Assembly (NCBI GenBank): GCA_041401985.1 | Contig: JAWKTE010000019.1 | Location: 11,040-75,039, forward strand | DNA length: 64,000 nt | Source of the DNA: JACKHA01 sp041401985 | GTDB lineage: Bacteria > Planctomycetota > Phycisphaerae > Phycisphaerales > UBA1924 | Reading direction: 5' to 3' | Shown: positions 52,532 through 61,359 of the stretch, in pieces | How positions within the stretch are numbered: the stretch's first letter is position 1 | Layout: each line of letters begins with the position of its first letter | Program-made: the position numbers and the translations under genes | Notes under the pieces: generated by a model | The model's database searches: none | Told to the model about the DNA's origin: nothing | What the model saw: the letters and a program-made list of their open reading frames with translations, nothing else

Positions 52532-53656
52532 GTGGACGCACTCCTCTCCATCCTCGCCACCATCGCCCTGGCCTTCTCGACGTTCCTGGTGGTCGCTCTG
52601 GCCGGCGGCACCAAGGGCTTCACCATGCGGGCCCCTTCCGGCCCGGACGCGATGGGCCTGATCGTGTTCTTCCTCATACAGATCGTCGCCTGGGTCGCCA
52701 CCTTGGCCGCCGGGTGGTTCGTGGTCGCGCGGGGCGGCATGGTCTGGCTGGCCCCGCCCGCCCTGGGCGGGGCGCTCGTCGTGCTTCTGGTCGCCGCCGG
52801 CAACTGGCTGCTTGGCTTGCTGGCGCTCGTGCATTCGCTGGAACGCAAGGCCCGCGTGCGCTGGCTGGTCGGTTGGATCGGCGTCGCCGGCGTGCACGCC
52901 GCGACCAATGCGTATGTGCTGGGGCTGGCGTGGGCCGATCCGGTGGAGATGGTGGGCGCGGCCTGGCCCCGGATCGCCGGCGCGCCCGTTGCCCTCTCCG
53001 CGCTCGCCGGCGCGGGGATCGGCCTGGTCATCTGGACCGGCTCCGAGATGAAGTCCGCGTCGAGGGCCCGCGAGCGGTTCCGCGACGCCGCCGCCCGCGA
53101 GCAGGAGCAGCAGCAGGAACAGGCGGCCCGCGACGCCGAGCACGCCGCCGAGCTCGCGGCCCTTCCCGACGACGCCCCACTGGCCACCTTCGCCGCCCAC
53201 CTGTTCCTGGACAAGTCCGACGCCCACCACGCGCTGGCTATCGCCCGCATCATGGCCCTGCCCGACCTGGCTGCGCGTTTCGGCAAGGAACTCGACGATC
53301 CCGATCCGCTGGCCCGCGAATACCTCTTGAACATCATCCGCGTCGCCCCGCCGCGCGGCGTCCCGCTAAGCGATCGCGCCTTGGCCGACGCCCTGACCCC
53401 CACGTTCGAGCGCATGTTCGACCGCCTCGGGGCCGACCTGGCCTGGCTGAAAGACCAGCCCGACCACCGCGCCCACAAGCACGCCCGCGGCATGACGGTC
53501 GGCCTGCTCCTGTCCGCCTCGCGCCTGCCCACGCGCCTGGTCGAGCCCGCTCGGCGCCTCCGATCCGCATGGGACATCTGGCCCGTGGACTCGACCCGCG
53601 ATGCCGCCCAGGCCCTCCTGGACGCGTACATCGAGGGCCGCCCGTTGCCCGAGTGA
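52532..53656 (+). CDS. Hypothetical membrane protein with coiled coil
   Basis: A 374-residue protein. The N-terminal third has four or five helices (LLSILATIALAFSTFLVVAL, GLIVFFLIQIVAWVATLAAG, LVVLLVAAGNWLLGLLALV). A charged coiled coil follows (ARERFRDAAAREQEQQQEQA, about residues 175-205). The C-terminal part is soluble and helical (LDKSDAHHALAIARIMALPD). No family is recognised. The start is a GTG at 52532 directly before the first helix. It lies alone between trpC and the secreted protein at 53.8 kb. Confidence 0.7.
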   Translation: MDALLSILATIALAFSTFLVVALAGGTKGFTMRAPSGPDAMGLIVFFLIQIVAWVATLAAGWFVVARGGMVWLAPPALGGALVVLLVAAGNWLLGLLALVHSLERKARVRWLVGWIGVAGVHAATNAYVLGLAWADPVEMVGAAWPRIAGAPVALSALAGAGIGLVIWTGSEMKSASRARERFRDAAAREQEQQQEQAARDAEHAAELAALPDDAPLATFAAHLFLDKSDAHHALAIARIMALPDLAARFGKELDDPDPLAREYLLNIIRVAPPRGVPLSDRALADALTPTFERMFDRLGADLAWLKDQPDHRAHKHARGMTVGLLLSASRLPTRLVEPARRLRSAWDIWPVDSTRDAAQALLDAYIEGRPLPE

Positions 53657-53782
53657 TCCCCCAACGCACCGCTCTCGGACCCCGCCTGGAGCTGGTTCCC
53701 GCCGGATCTGGGCGGTCCGGGCATCCGCCCCCTCCCGCGGCGGTACCGTTGGGGCACGACGCCGAACCGACGGGAGTCCCCG

Positions 53783-55381
53783 ATGTCCGCACGAAAAGAC
53801 CTCGCTCCACGCCCCCTCGCCGCACGCCGCCTCGTTCTCGCCTCGTCGCTGCTGTTCGGCATCGCCTGCCCGGCCCTGGCCCAGGACGCGCTGCTGGAGG
53901 CCGCGCGCGACGGGGGCAACTCCGCCCCGCCGCCGGCCCCGGCGCCAACACCGACCATCGAGATCGTGCCCAACACCCCGCCGCCGAAAGAGCACGACGA
54001 GGACGCGCTGGCCGCGCTGGAAGCGGTCGAGAACGCGATCGGGGAACTCGATTCGTACCGCATGACGCTCGACGTCCGTGGCACGGGCGGCTTCCGGGGC
54101 ATCTCCGACCAGGGAGAACTCAGCGTCGTCGCGCGGCGGAGCCCGGAGGACCGCGAAATCTGGCAGCTCCGGCTCACCGGCGATCCGGTGCCCGAGCGGG
54201 GCGAGGGCCAGCGTACGCCCATCGACGCCTCGTTCGACGGCCAGCGGATGCGCTGGGTCGATCCCAACGAGAAGCGGATCGGCGCCCGCGTGCTGCCCGT
54301 CCGGATGCGGACGATCTACTTCGACACCGCCCTTCGCCTGCGTGACCGGCTGTTCACCGCCGAAGGCTACCTGAACGACTTCCGCGCCTGCGATCGGCTC
54401 TCGCTCGGCGAGCGTCGCACGATCGACGGCGTGGAGTGCGAGGTCATCGTCGGGGAACTGTCCGAGGGGGCCGGGCGGTGGGAGTTGTTCGTGGGCGTCG
54501 AGGACCACCTGCCGCGACGCCATGTCGAGAGCGCCGAGATCGCGTCGATGGCGTTCGGAACCGTCGCGGACTACAAGGACCTCCAGCCCGGCGTCCGCGT
54601 CTCGGACGCGGCGTTTGTGATCCCAGTGCCCGACGGCTGGTTCGAGGAACAGTTCCCGCGCCCCGTCACCTCGCTGCCGATCCCGCACAACACGAACGAA
54701 GACGGCACGATGGACGAGGGCGGCACGCCCGAGGGCGACGGCGCAATGGCGGCCGAGGCCGATGGCTCGGCGTCCGGCGGCGACGACTCCGACGAGAACC
54801 AGGCCCGCGCCAGCGCCGCTGCCGCGAACAACGCCAGCGCCAACCCCGCCGCCAGCGCGATCACCACGCCCGCCGGCGACGGATCGGCGACGCCGACGAT
54901 CGCGTCGACCAATCGCCCCACCACCGCGCGCCCGCGCATCGAGCCGGCGCCGACCGGCGAGATCGAGGTCGCCCCGGACTTCGCCCTCAAAGACGCGGAC
55001 GGCCAGACCGTTCGCCTCTCCGAACTGGCCGGCCAGCGCGTCGTGATCGTGTTCTGGGGCTCGTGGAACCCGTGGGCCCGTTCGCTGGTGGGCGCCCTCC
55101 GCCCAGCCCTTGAGGACGCCGAGAACACCCGCCTGCTCGTGCTGGGCGTGCGCGAGCGGACCGAGGCCGCAGCCCGGGAGATGTTCGACCGCCAGTCTGG
55201 CCCCGGCACCCTGCTGCTGGGTGCCGAGCGCGTCGCGGCGGACTACAAGGTCGACGCCGTGCCGACTGTTGTGGTGGTGGACGAGAACGGGCGTGTGCTG
55301 CTGCGGCACGTCGGGTTCGCGGCAAGCGCGAGCCCGGTGGAGCGAATCCGCGACGTGCTGGGCATCCGTGCCGGCGAGTGA
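53783..55381 (+). CDS. Secreted protein with LolA/DUF2092-like domain and cysteine-less thioredoxin domain
   Basis: A 532-residue exported protein with a signal peptide (LASSLLFGIACPALAQ). Residues about 75-280 resemble a lipoprotein-carrier-like or DUF2092-like fold (ELDSYRMTLDVRGTGG, YFDTALRLRDRLF, VECEVIVGELSEGAG). An acidic Asn/Ala/Gly/Ser-rich linker follows. Residues about 395-530 match a TlpA-type thioredoxin domain: APDFALKDADGQTVRLSELA, VVIVFWGSWNPWARSL, LLLGAERVAADYKVDAVPTV, VVVDENGRVLLRHVG. Where TlpA has WCxxC the text is WGSWNPWA, so redox chemistry is not possible there. The role is probably structural or binding. Convergent with the next gene. Confidence 0.75.
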   Translation: MSARKDLAPRPLAARRLVLASSLLFGIACPALAQDALLEAARDGGNSAPPPAPAPTPTIEIVPNTPPPKEHDEDALAALEAVENAIGELDSYRMTLDVRGTGGFRGISDQGELSVVARRSPEDREIWQLRLTGDPVPERGEGQRTPIDASFDGQRMRWVDPNEKRIGARVLPVRMRTIYFDTALRLRDRLFTAEGYLNDFRACDRLSLGERRTIDGVECEVIVGELSEGAGRWELFVGVEDHLPRRHVESAEIASMAFGTVADYKDLQPGVRVSDAAFVIPVPDGWFEEQFPRPVTSLPIPHNTNEDGTMDEGGTPEGDGAMAAEADGSASGGDDSDENQARASAAAANNASANPAASAITTPAGDGSATPTIASTNRPTTARPRIEPAPTGEIEVAPDFALKDADGQTVRLSELAGQRVVIVFWGSWNPWARSLVGALRPALEDAENTRLLVLGVRERTEAAAREMFDRQSGPGTLLLGAERVAADYKVDAVPTVVVVDENGRVLLRHVGFAASASPVERIRDVLGIRAGE

Positions 55382-55402
55382 ACCGCGCCGATCGACGCCG
55401 GC

Positions 55403-55846
55403 CTACGCGGGCTCGTACGTCGCCCCGCGCTTCACGTCGAACGACACGAAGTCGCCCGCCTGGAAGTCCGCCGCCTTCTGGCGCGGGTCGGTCGGCAGGA
55501 TGTGGAACGGCATGCCCGCGTCCACCACGAGGCGGTCGCCCTCGACCGCGATGACCATCCCCTGCACCCGGCGCGGCCGCCCGGCCACCGGCTCCACGTA
55601 TCGCCCGCCCGTCCGCACGATGTCGATCCGCTGGGCCTCGGCCCGGATGGTGCCGAGCGTCTTGGACCCTCGCCCAGCCGCAGCCGCCTTCCCGCCGCTG
55701 GCCGGCTCCAGGTGGAGTTCGTAGGACGTGTTCGGGAATGTCAGGACGGTGAACGCGGGGCGGGTCGCGGTCGCGGGGATCTGGCGGGCGACGGTGCCGC
55801 GGGCGGTGGTGGGGTCGATCTTGGTCGTCGGGGCCGGGTGGATCAT
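55403..55846 (-). CDS. Hypothetical protein
   Basis: A 147-residue soluble protein with repeated short beta-like stretches (AFTVLTFPNTSYELHLEPAS, QGMVIAVEGDRLVVDAGMPF, FHILPTDPRQ, FQAGDFVSFDVKRGATY). No family is recognised and there is no signal peptide. Codon usage follows the neighbours, which is the main support. It ends 21 bases after the convergent thioredoxin-domain gene, and about 230 bases without features separate it from the DoxX gene. Confidence 0.65.
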   Translation of the reverse strand: MIHPAPTTKIDPTTARGTVARQIPATATRPAFTVLTFPNTSYELHLEPASGGKAAAAGRGSKTLGTIRAEAQRIDIVRTGGRYVEPVAGRPRRVQGMVIAVEGDRLVVDAGMPFHILPTDPRQKAADFQAGDFVSFDVKRGATYEPA

Positions 55847-56078
55847 GGCGGGTGGAGGATAGGGGATCGCTGCGCCGGGCGGGACCGTGGACGCCGGACC
55901 CCAGGACGCTCTGGGACGAAGGTCCGGGTCGAATCACGCGGCGAACCGAGTTCAACCCGAACACGCGTTATCGCGGTGAAACGCCGGGGCGGATACGATC
56001 AACAAGGGTGCAGGGACGGGCCGGTGCCCGGCGGCGTGGTCGCCGCGCGAGCGGGTGGACGGTCAGGAGGGCTTCGCG

Positions 56079-57038
56079 ATGGTCGGACACCACATCGGTC
56101 AACTCTTCCTGCGATTCGGGCTGGCGGCCACGTTCCTTGTGGCCGGGCTGTCCAAGGTCATGGAGAAGTCGGAGTTCAGCGGCGAGTCGGCCGCGATCCT
56201 GGCCAACATGGGTGTGATCAAGAACGGCACCGCCCCGACGCCCGGCGGCGAGGCCAATGAGCCCGGCGGCGAGACGGAACCCATCGCGTTCCAGCCGGGC
56301 CGCGCCCGCCAGCCCGCGGGCGGCGACCCGCTCGAGCAGCCCGCCACCCCCGAGGCCGAACCCGGATCCCAGCCGGCCGCCACGCCCCCCGCGACCACGC
56401 CCCCGGCCGCGACGCAGCCGGAGGCCCAGCCCGAGATCCGCTCGATCACGCCCCCCCGCCCGGCGGAAGAGGGTGAGGAATCTGGCAACGCTGGTGCCGC
56501 CGCCGGCGAGCAGTACTCAGCCGAGGACTTCCCGACCCCGGTGATGCTGCCGCGGGTCTATGGCATCGCGGTGATGCTCAAGCAACAGGCCCACCCCGTT
56601 GCGGACGAGAACGGTCGCGTGCCGATGGCGCTGGTGCCGTCGTGGGCCGCCGACACGACAGTGCCGGGCCTGGGCATGGCCACGCCGGTCGTGCTCGCGT
56701 GGGCCGCGGCTTTGGTCGAGATCATCGGCGGCGGCATGCTGCTGGTCGGGTTCATGAGCCGGCTGTGGGCGCTGGGCCTCGTCGGCGTCATGCTCACCGC
56801 CATCTGGCTGACCACCATCGGCCCGGCCATGCAGACGGGCAACGCGTTCCTGGGCTTCCTGCCCAATCACAGCCACATTTTCGCGATGACCGAGCACGGC
56901 TTCGCCTACATCCACGAGTTCTGGCAGTTCGCGCTGCTGTGCATGGCCGCCGCGGTCATGTTCGCCGGGCCGGGAGCGCTGTCGATCGACGGCATCCTGT
57001 TCGGCGGGCGCGACGAGGATGGCGGCGACGGGGAGTAA
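56079..57038 (+). CDS. DoxX-like membrane protein with long periplasmic insert
   Basis: A 319-residue inner-membrane protein. The first helix (FLRFGLAATFLVAGLSKVME) is typical of DoxX/DoxD. It is followed by an insert of about 110 residues rich in Pro, Ala, Glu and Gln (residues about 55-165), and then three more helices (AWAAALVEIIGGGMLLVGFM, ALGLVGVMLTAIWLTTIG, FALLCMAAAVMFAGPGAL). The DoxX core alone is usually near 130-150 residues, so the insert is unusual. CAGGAGG precedes the ATG at 56079 by 8 bases. Function in this branch is unknown; some relatives act in redox or sulfur metabolism. Confidence 0.8.
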   Translation: MVGHHIGQLFLRFGLAATFLVAGLSKVMEKSEFSGESAAILANMGVIKNGTAPTPGGEANEPGGETEPIAFQPGRARQPAGGDPLEQPATPEAEPGSQPAATPPATTPPAATQPEAQPEIRSITPPRPAEEGEESGNAGAAAGEQYSAEDFPTPVMLPRVYGIAVMLKQQAHPVADENGRVPMALVPSWAADTTVPGLGMATPVVLAWAAALVEIIGGGMLLVGFMSRLWALGLVGVMLTAIWLTTIGPAMQTGNAFLGFLPNHSHIFAMTEHGFAYIHEFWQFALLCMAAAVMFAGPGALSIDGILFGGRDEDGGDGE

Positions 57039-57210
57039 CAATCGGCGGCCCGCGCGGATTTCTCGCTGGTCTGGCCCGCTGGTCACCTTACCATCTGTTC
57101 GCAGATATGCTGATGCGCCGGGTATCGGGCGACCACGCCCGGGCCGGCGAGCCCGACCCAGATCACATCCCGAGGATCTCCGTTGGCTCCGCACTCGGGC
57201 CCGAGATTCC

Positions 57211-57519
57211 GCGATCAAGATCTATGTCGGAAACCTGTCGTACAACACGTCTGAGTCTTCCCTGAACCAGGCGTTCGAGGCCCACGGTCCGGTCCAGAGC
57301 GCGAGCCTGGCCATGGACCGTGACACCGGCCGCCCGCGCGGCTTCGGTTTCATCGAGATGGGCGACGACGACGCCCGCAACGCCATCGAGGCCCTCAACG
57401 GCACCGAACTCGACGGACGCCAGATCACCGTCAACGAGGCCCGCCCGCGCGAGAACCGCCCCGGCGGCTTCGGCGGCGGTGGCGGCGGCAACCGCGGCGG
57501 CGGCGGACGCCGCTGGTAA
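57211..57519 (+). CDS. Glycine-rich RRM RNA-binding protein (start codon not visible)
   Basis: About 100 residues: one RRM domain (RNP2 IYVGNLSYN, RNP1 RGFGFIEM, helix DDARNAIEALNGTELDG) and a glycine-rich tail (GGFGGGGGGNRGGGGRRW), the standard bacterial cold-type RNA-binding protein. The domain begins immediately at AIKIYVGN. Relatives start MAIKIYVGN or MKIYVGN, but the codon before AIK here is TCC, and upstream codons in frame are not protein-like. Either a base change or frame error hides the start, or an unusual start is used. It probably binds mRNA as a chaperone. Confidence 0.8.
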   Translation, partial: AIKIYVGNLSYNTSESSLNQAFEAHGPVQSASLAMDRDTGRPRGFGFIEMGDDDARNAIEALNGTELDGRQITVNEARPRENRPGGFGGGGGGNRGGGGRRW

Positions 57520-57609
57520 GTAGCCCTCCGAGTCGTTGGAATGAGAGACACGATCGACGCCGTCGAGAGGCGGCGTCGGCGATTCCCGTGGAGCGAGTCC
57601 AGCCGGCCG

Positions 57610-58305
57610 TTACCACGCCCGCGAGCGCCGCTCCAGTTCGCTCATCATCGCCGCGTACACCTCGTCGGCCCCGCTGCGCGCATCGACCACCGCGTAGCGG
57701 TCCGGCTCGCGCCGGCTCTGTTCCAGGTACCCCGCGCGGACCTTCGCGTGGAACTCGCGGCTGCGCGACTCCATCCGGTCCAGCAGCGGGCTAAGCCGCC
57801 CCGCCGCCGTCGCCTCGTCCACGTCGAACACCACGTTCAGGTCCGGCATCAGCCCGCCCGTGGCCACCTGCGCCACCGCCCGAATCTCGGCCTCCGGCAG
57901 CCCGCCCGCGGCCCCCTGGTACGCCAGCGTCGAGGCCACGAACCGGTCCGCAACGACCAGTTGCCCCGCCCCCAGCGCGGGGCGCACCTTCGATTCGACC
58001 AGTTGGGCCCGGCTGGCCATGTAGAGCAGCATCTCGGTGCGCAGGCAGATGTCCTCGTCGGCGTGCTCGAGCAGCACCGCACGGATCCGCTCGCCCACAT
58101 ACGTCCCGCCCGGCTCCCGCACCTCGCACACCGCCAGCCCCGCTTCGCGGCAGGCCGCCACGAACCGCTGCAACTGCGTCGACTTGCCGGAACCATCGGC
58201 TCCCTCGAACGCGAGGAACCGGCCTGACAGGCGCTTGAGCCAGTCGTGAGCGTGTGGGGCGGGCGTGCGCATCGGAGAGGTCGTCGGGGCGTGGATCGTG
58301 GTCAC
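57610..58305 (-). CDS. tmk: Thymidylate kinase
   Basis: Phosphorylates dTMP to dTDP for DNA synthesis. 231 residues: P-loop FEGADGSGKSTQLQRF near residues 33-48, the DR(Y/H) region VADRFVASTLAYQGAA, VREPGGTYVGERIR, and the lid SREFHAKVRAGYLE. The GTG at 58305 overlaps the stop of the upstream gene by 4 bases (GTGA), which supports it as the start; an ATG at 58272 would give a shorter N-terminus. It is the last gene of a tight run crtI - vWA protein - tmk on the minus strand, so an essential kinase seems to depend on that transcript. Confidence 0.92.
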   Translation of the reverse strand: MTTIHAPTTSPMRTPAPHAHDWLKRLSGRFLAFEGADGSGKSTQLQRFVAACREAGLAVCEVREPGGTYVGERIRAVLLEHADEDICLRTEMLLYMASRAQLVESKVRPALGAGQLVVADRFVASTLAYQGAAGGLPEAEIRAVAQVATGGLMPDLNVVFDVDEATAAGRLSPLLDRMESRSREFHAKVRAGYLEQSRREPDRYAVVDARSGADEVYAAMMSELERRSRAW

Positions 58306-61300
58306 GGCGAGGATTCTACTGGTGCCCCCGCGTCGAGCGTCACGCCCACCGACAGCCCCACCGCGCCGAGGCGCGAGCGCCACGGCTCGCCGCCCAGCGC
58401 CGGGTCGAGATCGGCCAGGCGCAGCAGGTGCGCCGCCGCCGTGCGCCGGGCGTCCTCGTCCTGCACGCGGGCGTCGCGCTCGGCGAGCAGTTCCAGCAGC
58501 AGCGTCCACGCCTGCCAGAACGTCCGGGCCGCGTCCGGTTCGGTCGGCGGCGCGGTGTCCATCGCGGACGTGATCTCGCGCAGCACGCCGAAGGCGCCCG
58601 CGTCGTCGCCCTGGGCGATCAGGGCCCTTGCCCGCCCGATCGCCGCGTCCACGCCGCTGTCGTCGTTCCGCGACTCGATCTGGGCGTACACGGCCGCGGC
58701 CTCGGGCGAACCCAGCGCGATCAGCGCCTCGGCCAGATCACGCCGCATCGCGTCGCCCAGCGCCGCATCGATCGGTTCCGAAACCGGGATCGCCGCGCGG
58801 GCCGCCGCCACAAGGTCGGTCGCGGCCCGATGGATCGCGCCCGGCTCGCCCGACCTGCGGGCCAGGGCCAGCGCCTCCGAGAGACGCGCCACACGCCCCG
58901 CGAGGACCCACGATCGCAGGCGAGCCGCATCCGCGGGCGGCTGGCCGAGCCACGCGCCATCGAGCAGGCGAAGCGCGTCGTCTTCGCCGGAGCGGCGGTC
59001 CTCGTCGGTTCCCTCGCGCGACGCCAGCGCGACACGATGGGCCAGTTCGAGCCGCCAACCGTCGGCACGCGCGGCTTCCTCGGCCCCACCCGCGGGCATG
59101 CCCGGGCCGCGTTCGAGCACGACGATCCGCAGCGCGCGAAGCCGCGCCGATTCGATACCGCCATTCGCTGCGCGTGCGCCGGGCTGGGCGTGCGTGCCGG
59201 GCTGGTTCGGCGCTTCGCCGCCAGCGCCGCCAAGGATCGCGCCCGTGTGCGACAGCACATGCAGCGCCGCATCCCGCCGCCACGCCCGTGCCTCGAAGAC
59301 CGACAGGCACGCGTCGAGGCGTCGGATCGCGTCGCGCCGCTGGGCCTCGCCTTGCGCGCCCAGCGACACCGCCAGCGCCGCCCGCACCATCGCCGATTCG
59401 ACGATCGACCGCCCCGCGCCGCTGGTCGCGTCACCCCGGGCCGCGGCGATGTCGAGGGCCGCGAGGCACTCGCGCGACGGCGGCTCGCCCGGCGCGGGCA
59501 TGAGCGCGATGCCGCGGGCCAGCGCCAGTTCGGGCGCGATCGCCTCGAGCGGCGCGTCGCCCGGCACGAGCCTCCCGGCGTGCAGGAGCACCGCGTCGGC
59601 GCCCAGCCCGCCGCGAGGGCGACGCCACCAGTCCAGATGCCACGCGAGCGCGGCGTCGATGGCCCCGGCGTCCGGGGCATGGTCGAGTCGGGCCCGGGCC
59701 GCGCCGTCCATGGCCAGCAGCGTCAGCCCCGCGTCGCGCCGGGCGCCGTCCACGAACGGGGGCTCCTCGAGCGATTGCTGCAACGCGCGATGCCAGACGC
59801 CCAGCCTCGCGGGGTCGCCCGCGGTGACCACGATCGCGGCGAGCCGCGCCTCGAGCAACTCGATCGATCGCGGGGCGACCTCTTCCAGCGTCCGCGCGAG
59901 CGACTCGACCTCGTTCCCATCGCCCGCCGAGCGACGCAGCGCCCGCGCACTGGCCGCGGTGGCCAGGACCGCGGGCGGCGCGCCCGGCGTGGTGTCCAGC
60001 AACCCGAGGGCCCGATCCAGCCGCGCCCCGCGCCCCTGCGGCGACGCGCCCGCTGCGAGCACGAGCCATCGCGCCGCGACGAAGCGGGCAAACGCGTCGT
60101 CGCCGATCGGATCGCCGCCACTTCCGGCGTCGCTGCCCCCGTCGACCGCGCCGCCGCCAACCAGACGCGCCAGTGTGCGCTCGGCCTCCTGCGCCAGCGC
60201 CTCCCGCTCCCGCGCATCGGCAACGCCGAAGATCACGCGCAGGTCCAGCTGATCGCCCGCGATCTGGCCCAGCGTCTCGCTGGCGCGGGCGATGCGCGGA
60301 TCGGTCGGGGCCAGCACCTCGGCCAGCGCCGGCGCCTCACGCCGCAGGCCCTCCACGTCCCGGCGCGTGTACGACGCCGCCGGTTCACGCGGCGTGTTCC
60401 CGTGCGCCGCCGCGATCGCCTGCATCAGCCCCGTCGGATCGTCGTCGATGAACTGGATGGTCTTGATCGCGGTCCGGCGCAGCCCGCCGCGCACGACAGG
60501 ATTCAGACGATTGAGCCGGGCCAGGATGGCGTCGTTGCCCTCGCCCCACCGCGCGTCCGGCCCGGTCCGCACGATGCCGCGGGCCAGCAGGAAGATCGCG
60601 TCGGGGCGGAACCCGAGGGCCCGCTCGAGGCCCGCCAGCGGATCGGACCGCCCGCCCGGGCGGACCCCGGCCAGGAACTCCGCCAGCGCCGCCCGGTTCC
60701 GCGCCGTCGCGTGCAGCAGACTGGGCACGCCGCCGCCGAGCGACAGCACCATCACATCGTCCCCGCCGCCCCCGTCGTCATCGCCGAGCCGCTCTCGCGT
60801 CAGCACGACCTGGAACACCTGCGACGGGTCGAGGCTCCACACCGACCGGCGCACCTCGTCCAGCACGGCCGGCAGCGACGAGGTCATCGGCCCGGATACG
60901 TCGACGACGTATACCACGCGCCGCACACGCGAGGCCGACAACCCGCCGAACGCGGCGTCGCTCGTGAAGGCCTGCCGCACGTCCGGGGCAGGCGGTTCCG
61001 CAGTCCGTCGCGCGCGGCTCTACCGGCTGGAGCACGATCGACGGCGGCGGCAGATCGCCGATCGACGGCCCGGGCGTCGGCGCGACCATGGCGGGGTTCG
61101 ACAGCACGCTCGATGACTCACCAGAGCCGGCGGGCGTCGTGGCCGTCGGGCTCGACCGCTCCGCCGGCGCTGGCCGCTCCAGCGACACAACGACCTCGTC
61201 GACTTCCCCCCCGCCGCCCGCCAGACGCACCGCCGTCACCGACACCACGCCGATCACCGCCAGCAGCCCGAGGTGCACGAGCACGCTCACGCCGGAGGGC

Positions 61301-61332
61301 ACGAGAATCGACACAAGCCGGGCGCGGTCCAT
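58302..61332 (-). CDS. Membrane-anchored vWA-like domain protein with helical repeats (one frame correction)
   Basis: About 1,010 residues after joining two frames near 61,000. It starts MDRARLVSILVPSG with one membrane helix (GVSVLVHLGLLAVIGVVSV) and a Ser/Thr/Pro-rich linker. A von Willebrand A-like domain follows: RRVVYVVDVSGPMTSSLPAV, with a partial metal site (DVSGPM rather than DxSxS). The remaining 650 residues are helical and Ala/Arg/Asp-rich, with TPR-like spacing (LARTLEEVAPRSIELLEARL, RDLAEALIALGSPEAAAVYA). It starts 27 bases after crtI and overlaps tmk by 4 bases. Function unknown; the layout suggests an envelope scaffold. Confidence 0.7.
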
Positions 61333-61359
61333 CGCGGCGCAGTCTAGGTTGAACGCGCC

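Noticed and set aside
58254..61352. Plus-strand reading frame of 1,032 codons opposite the vWA gene
   Set aside because: Same reason: a mirror of a GC-rich real gene, with no domain and no ribosome site.
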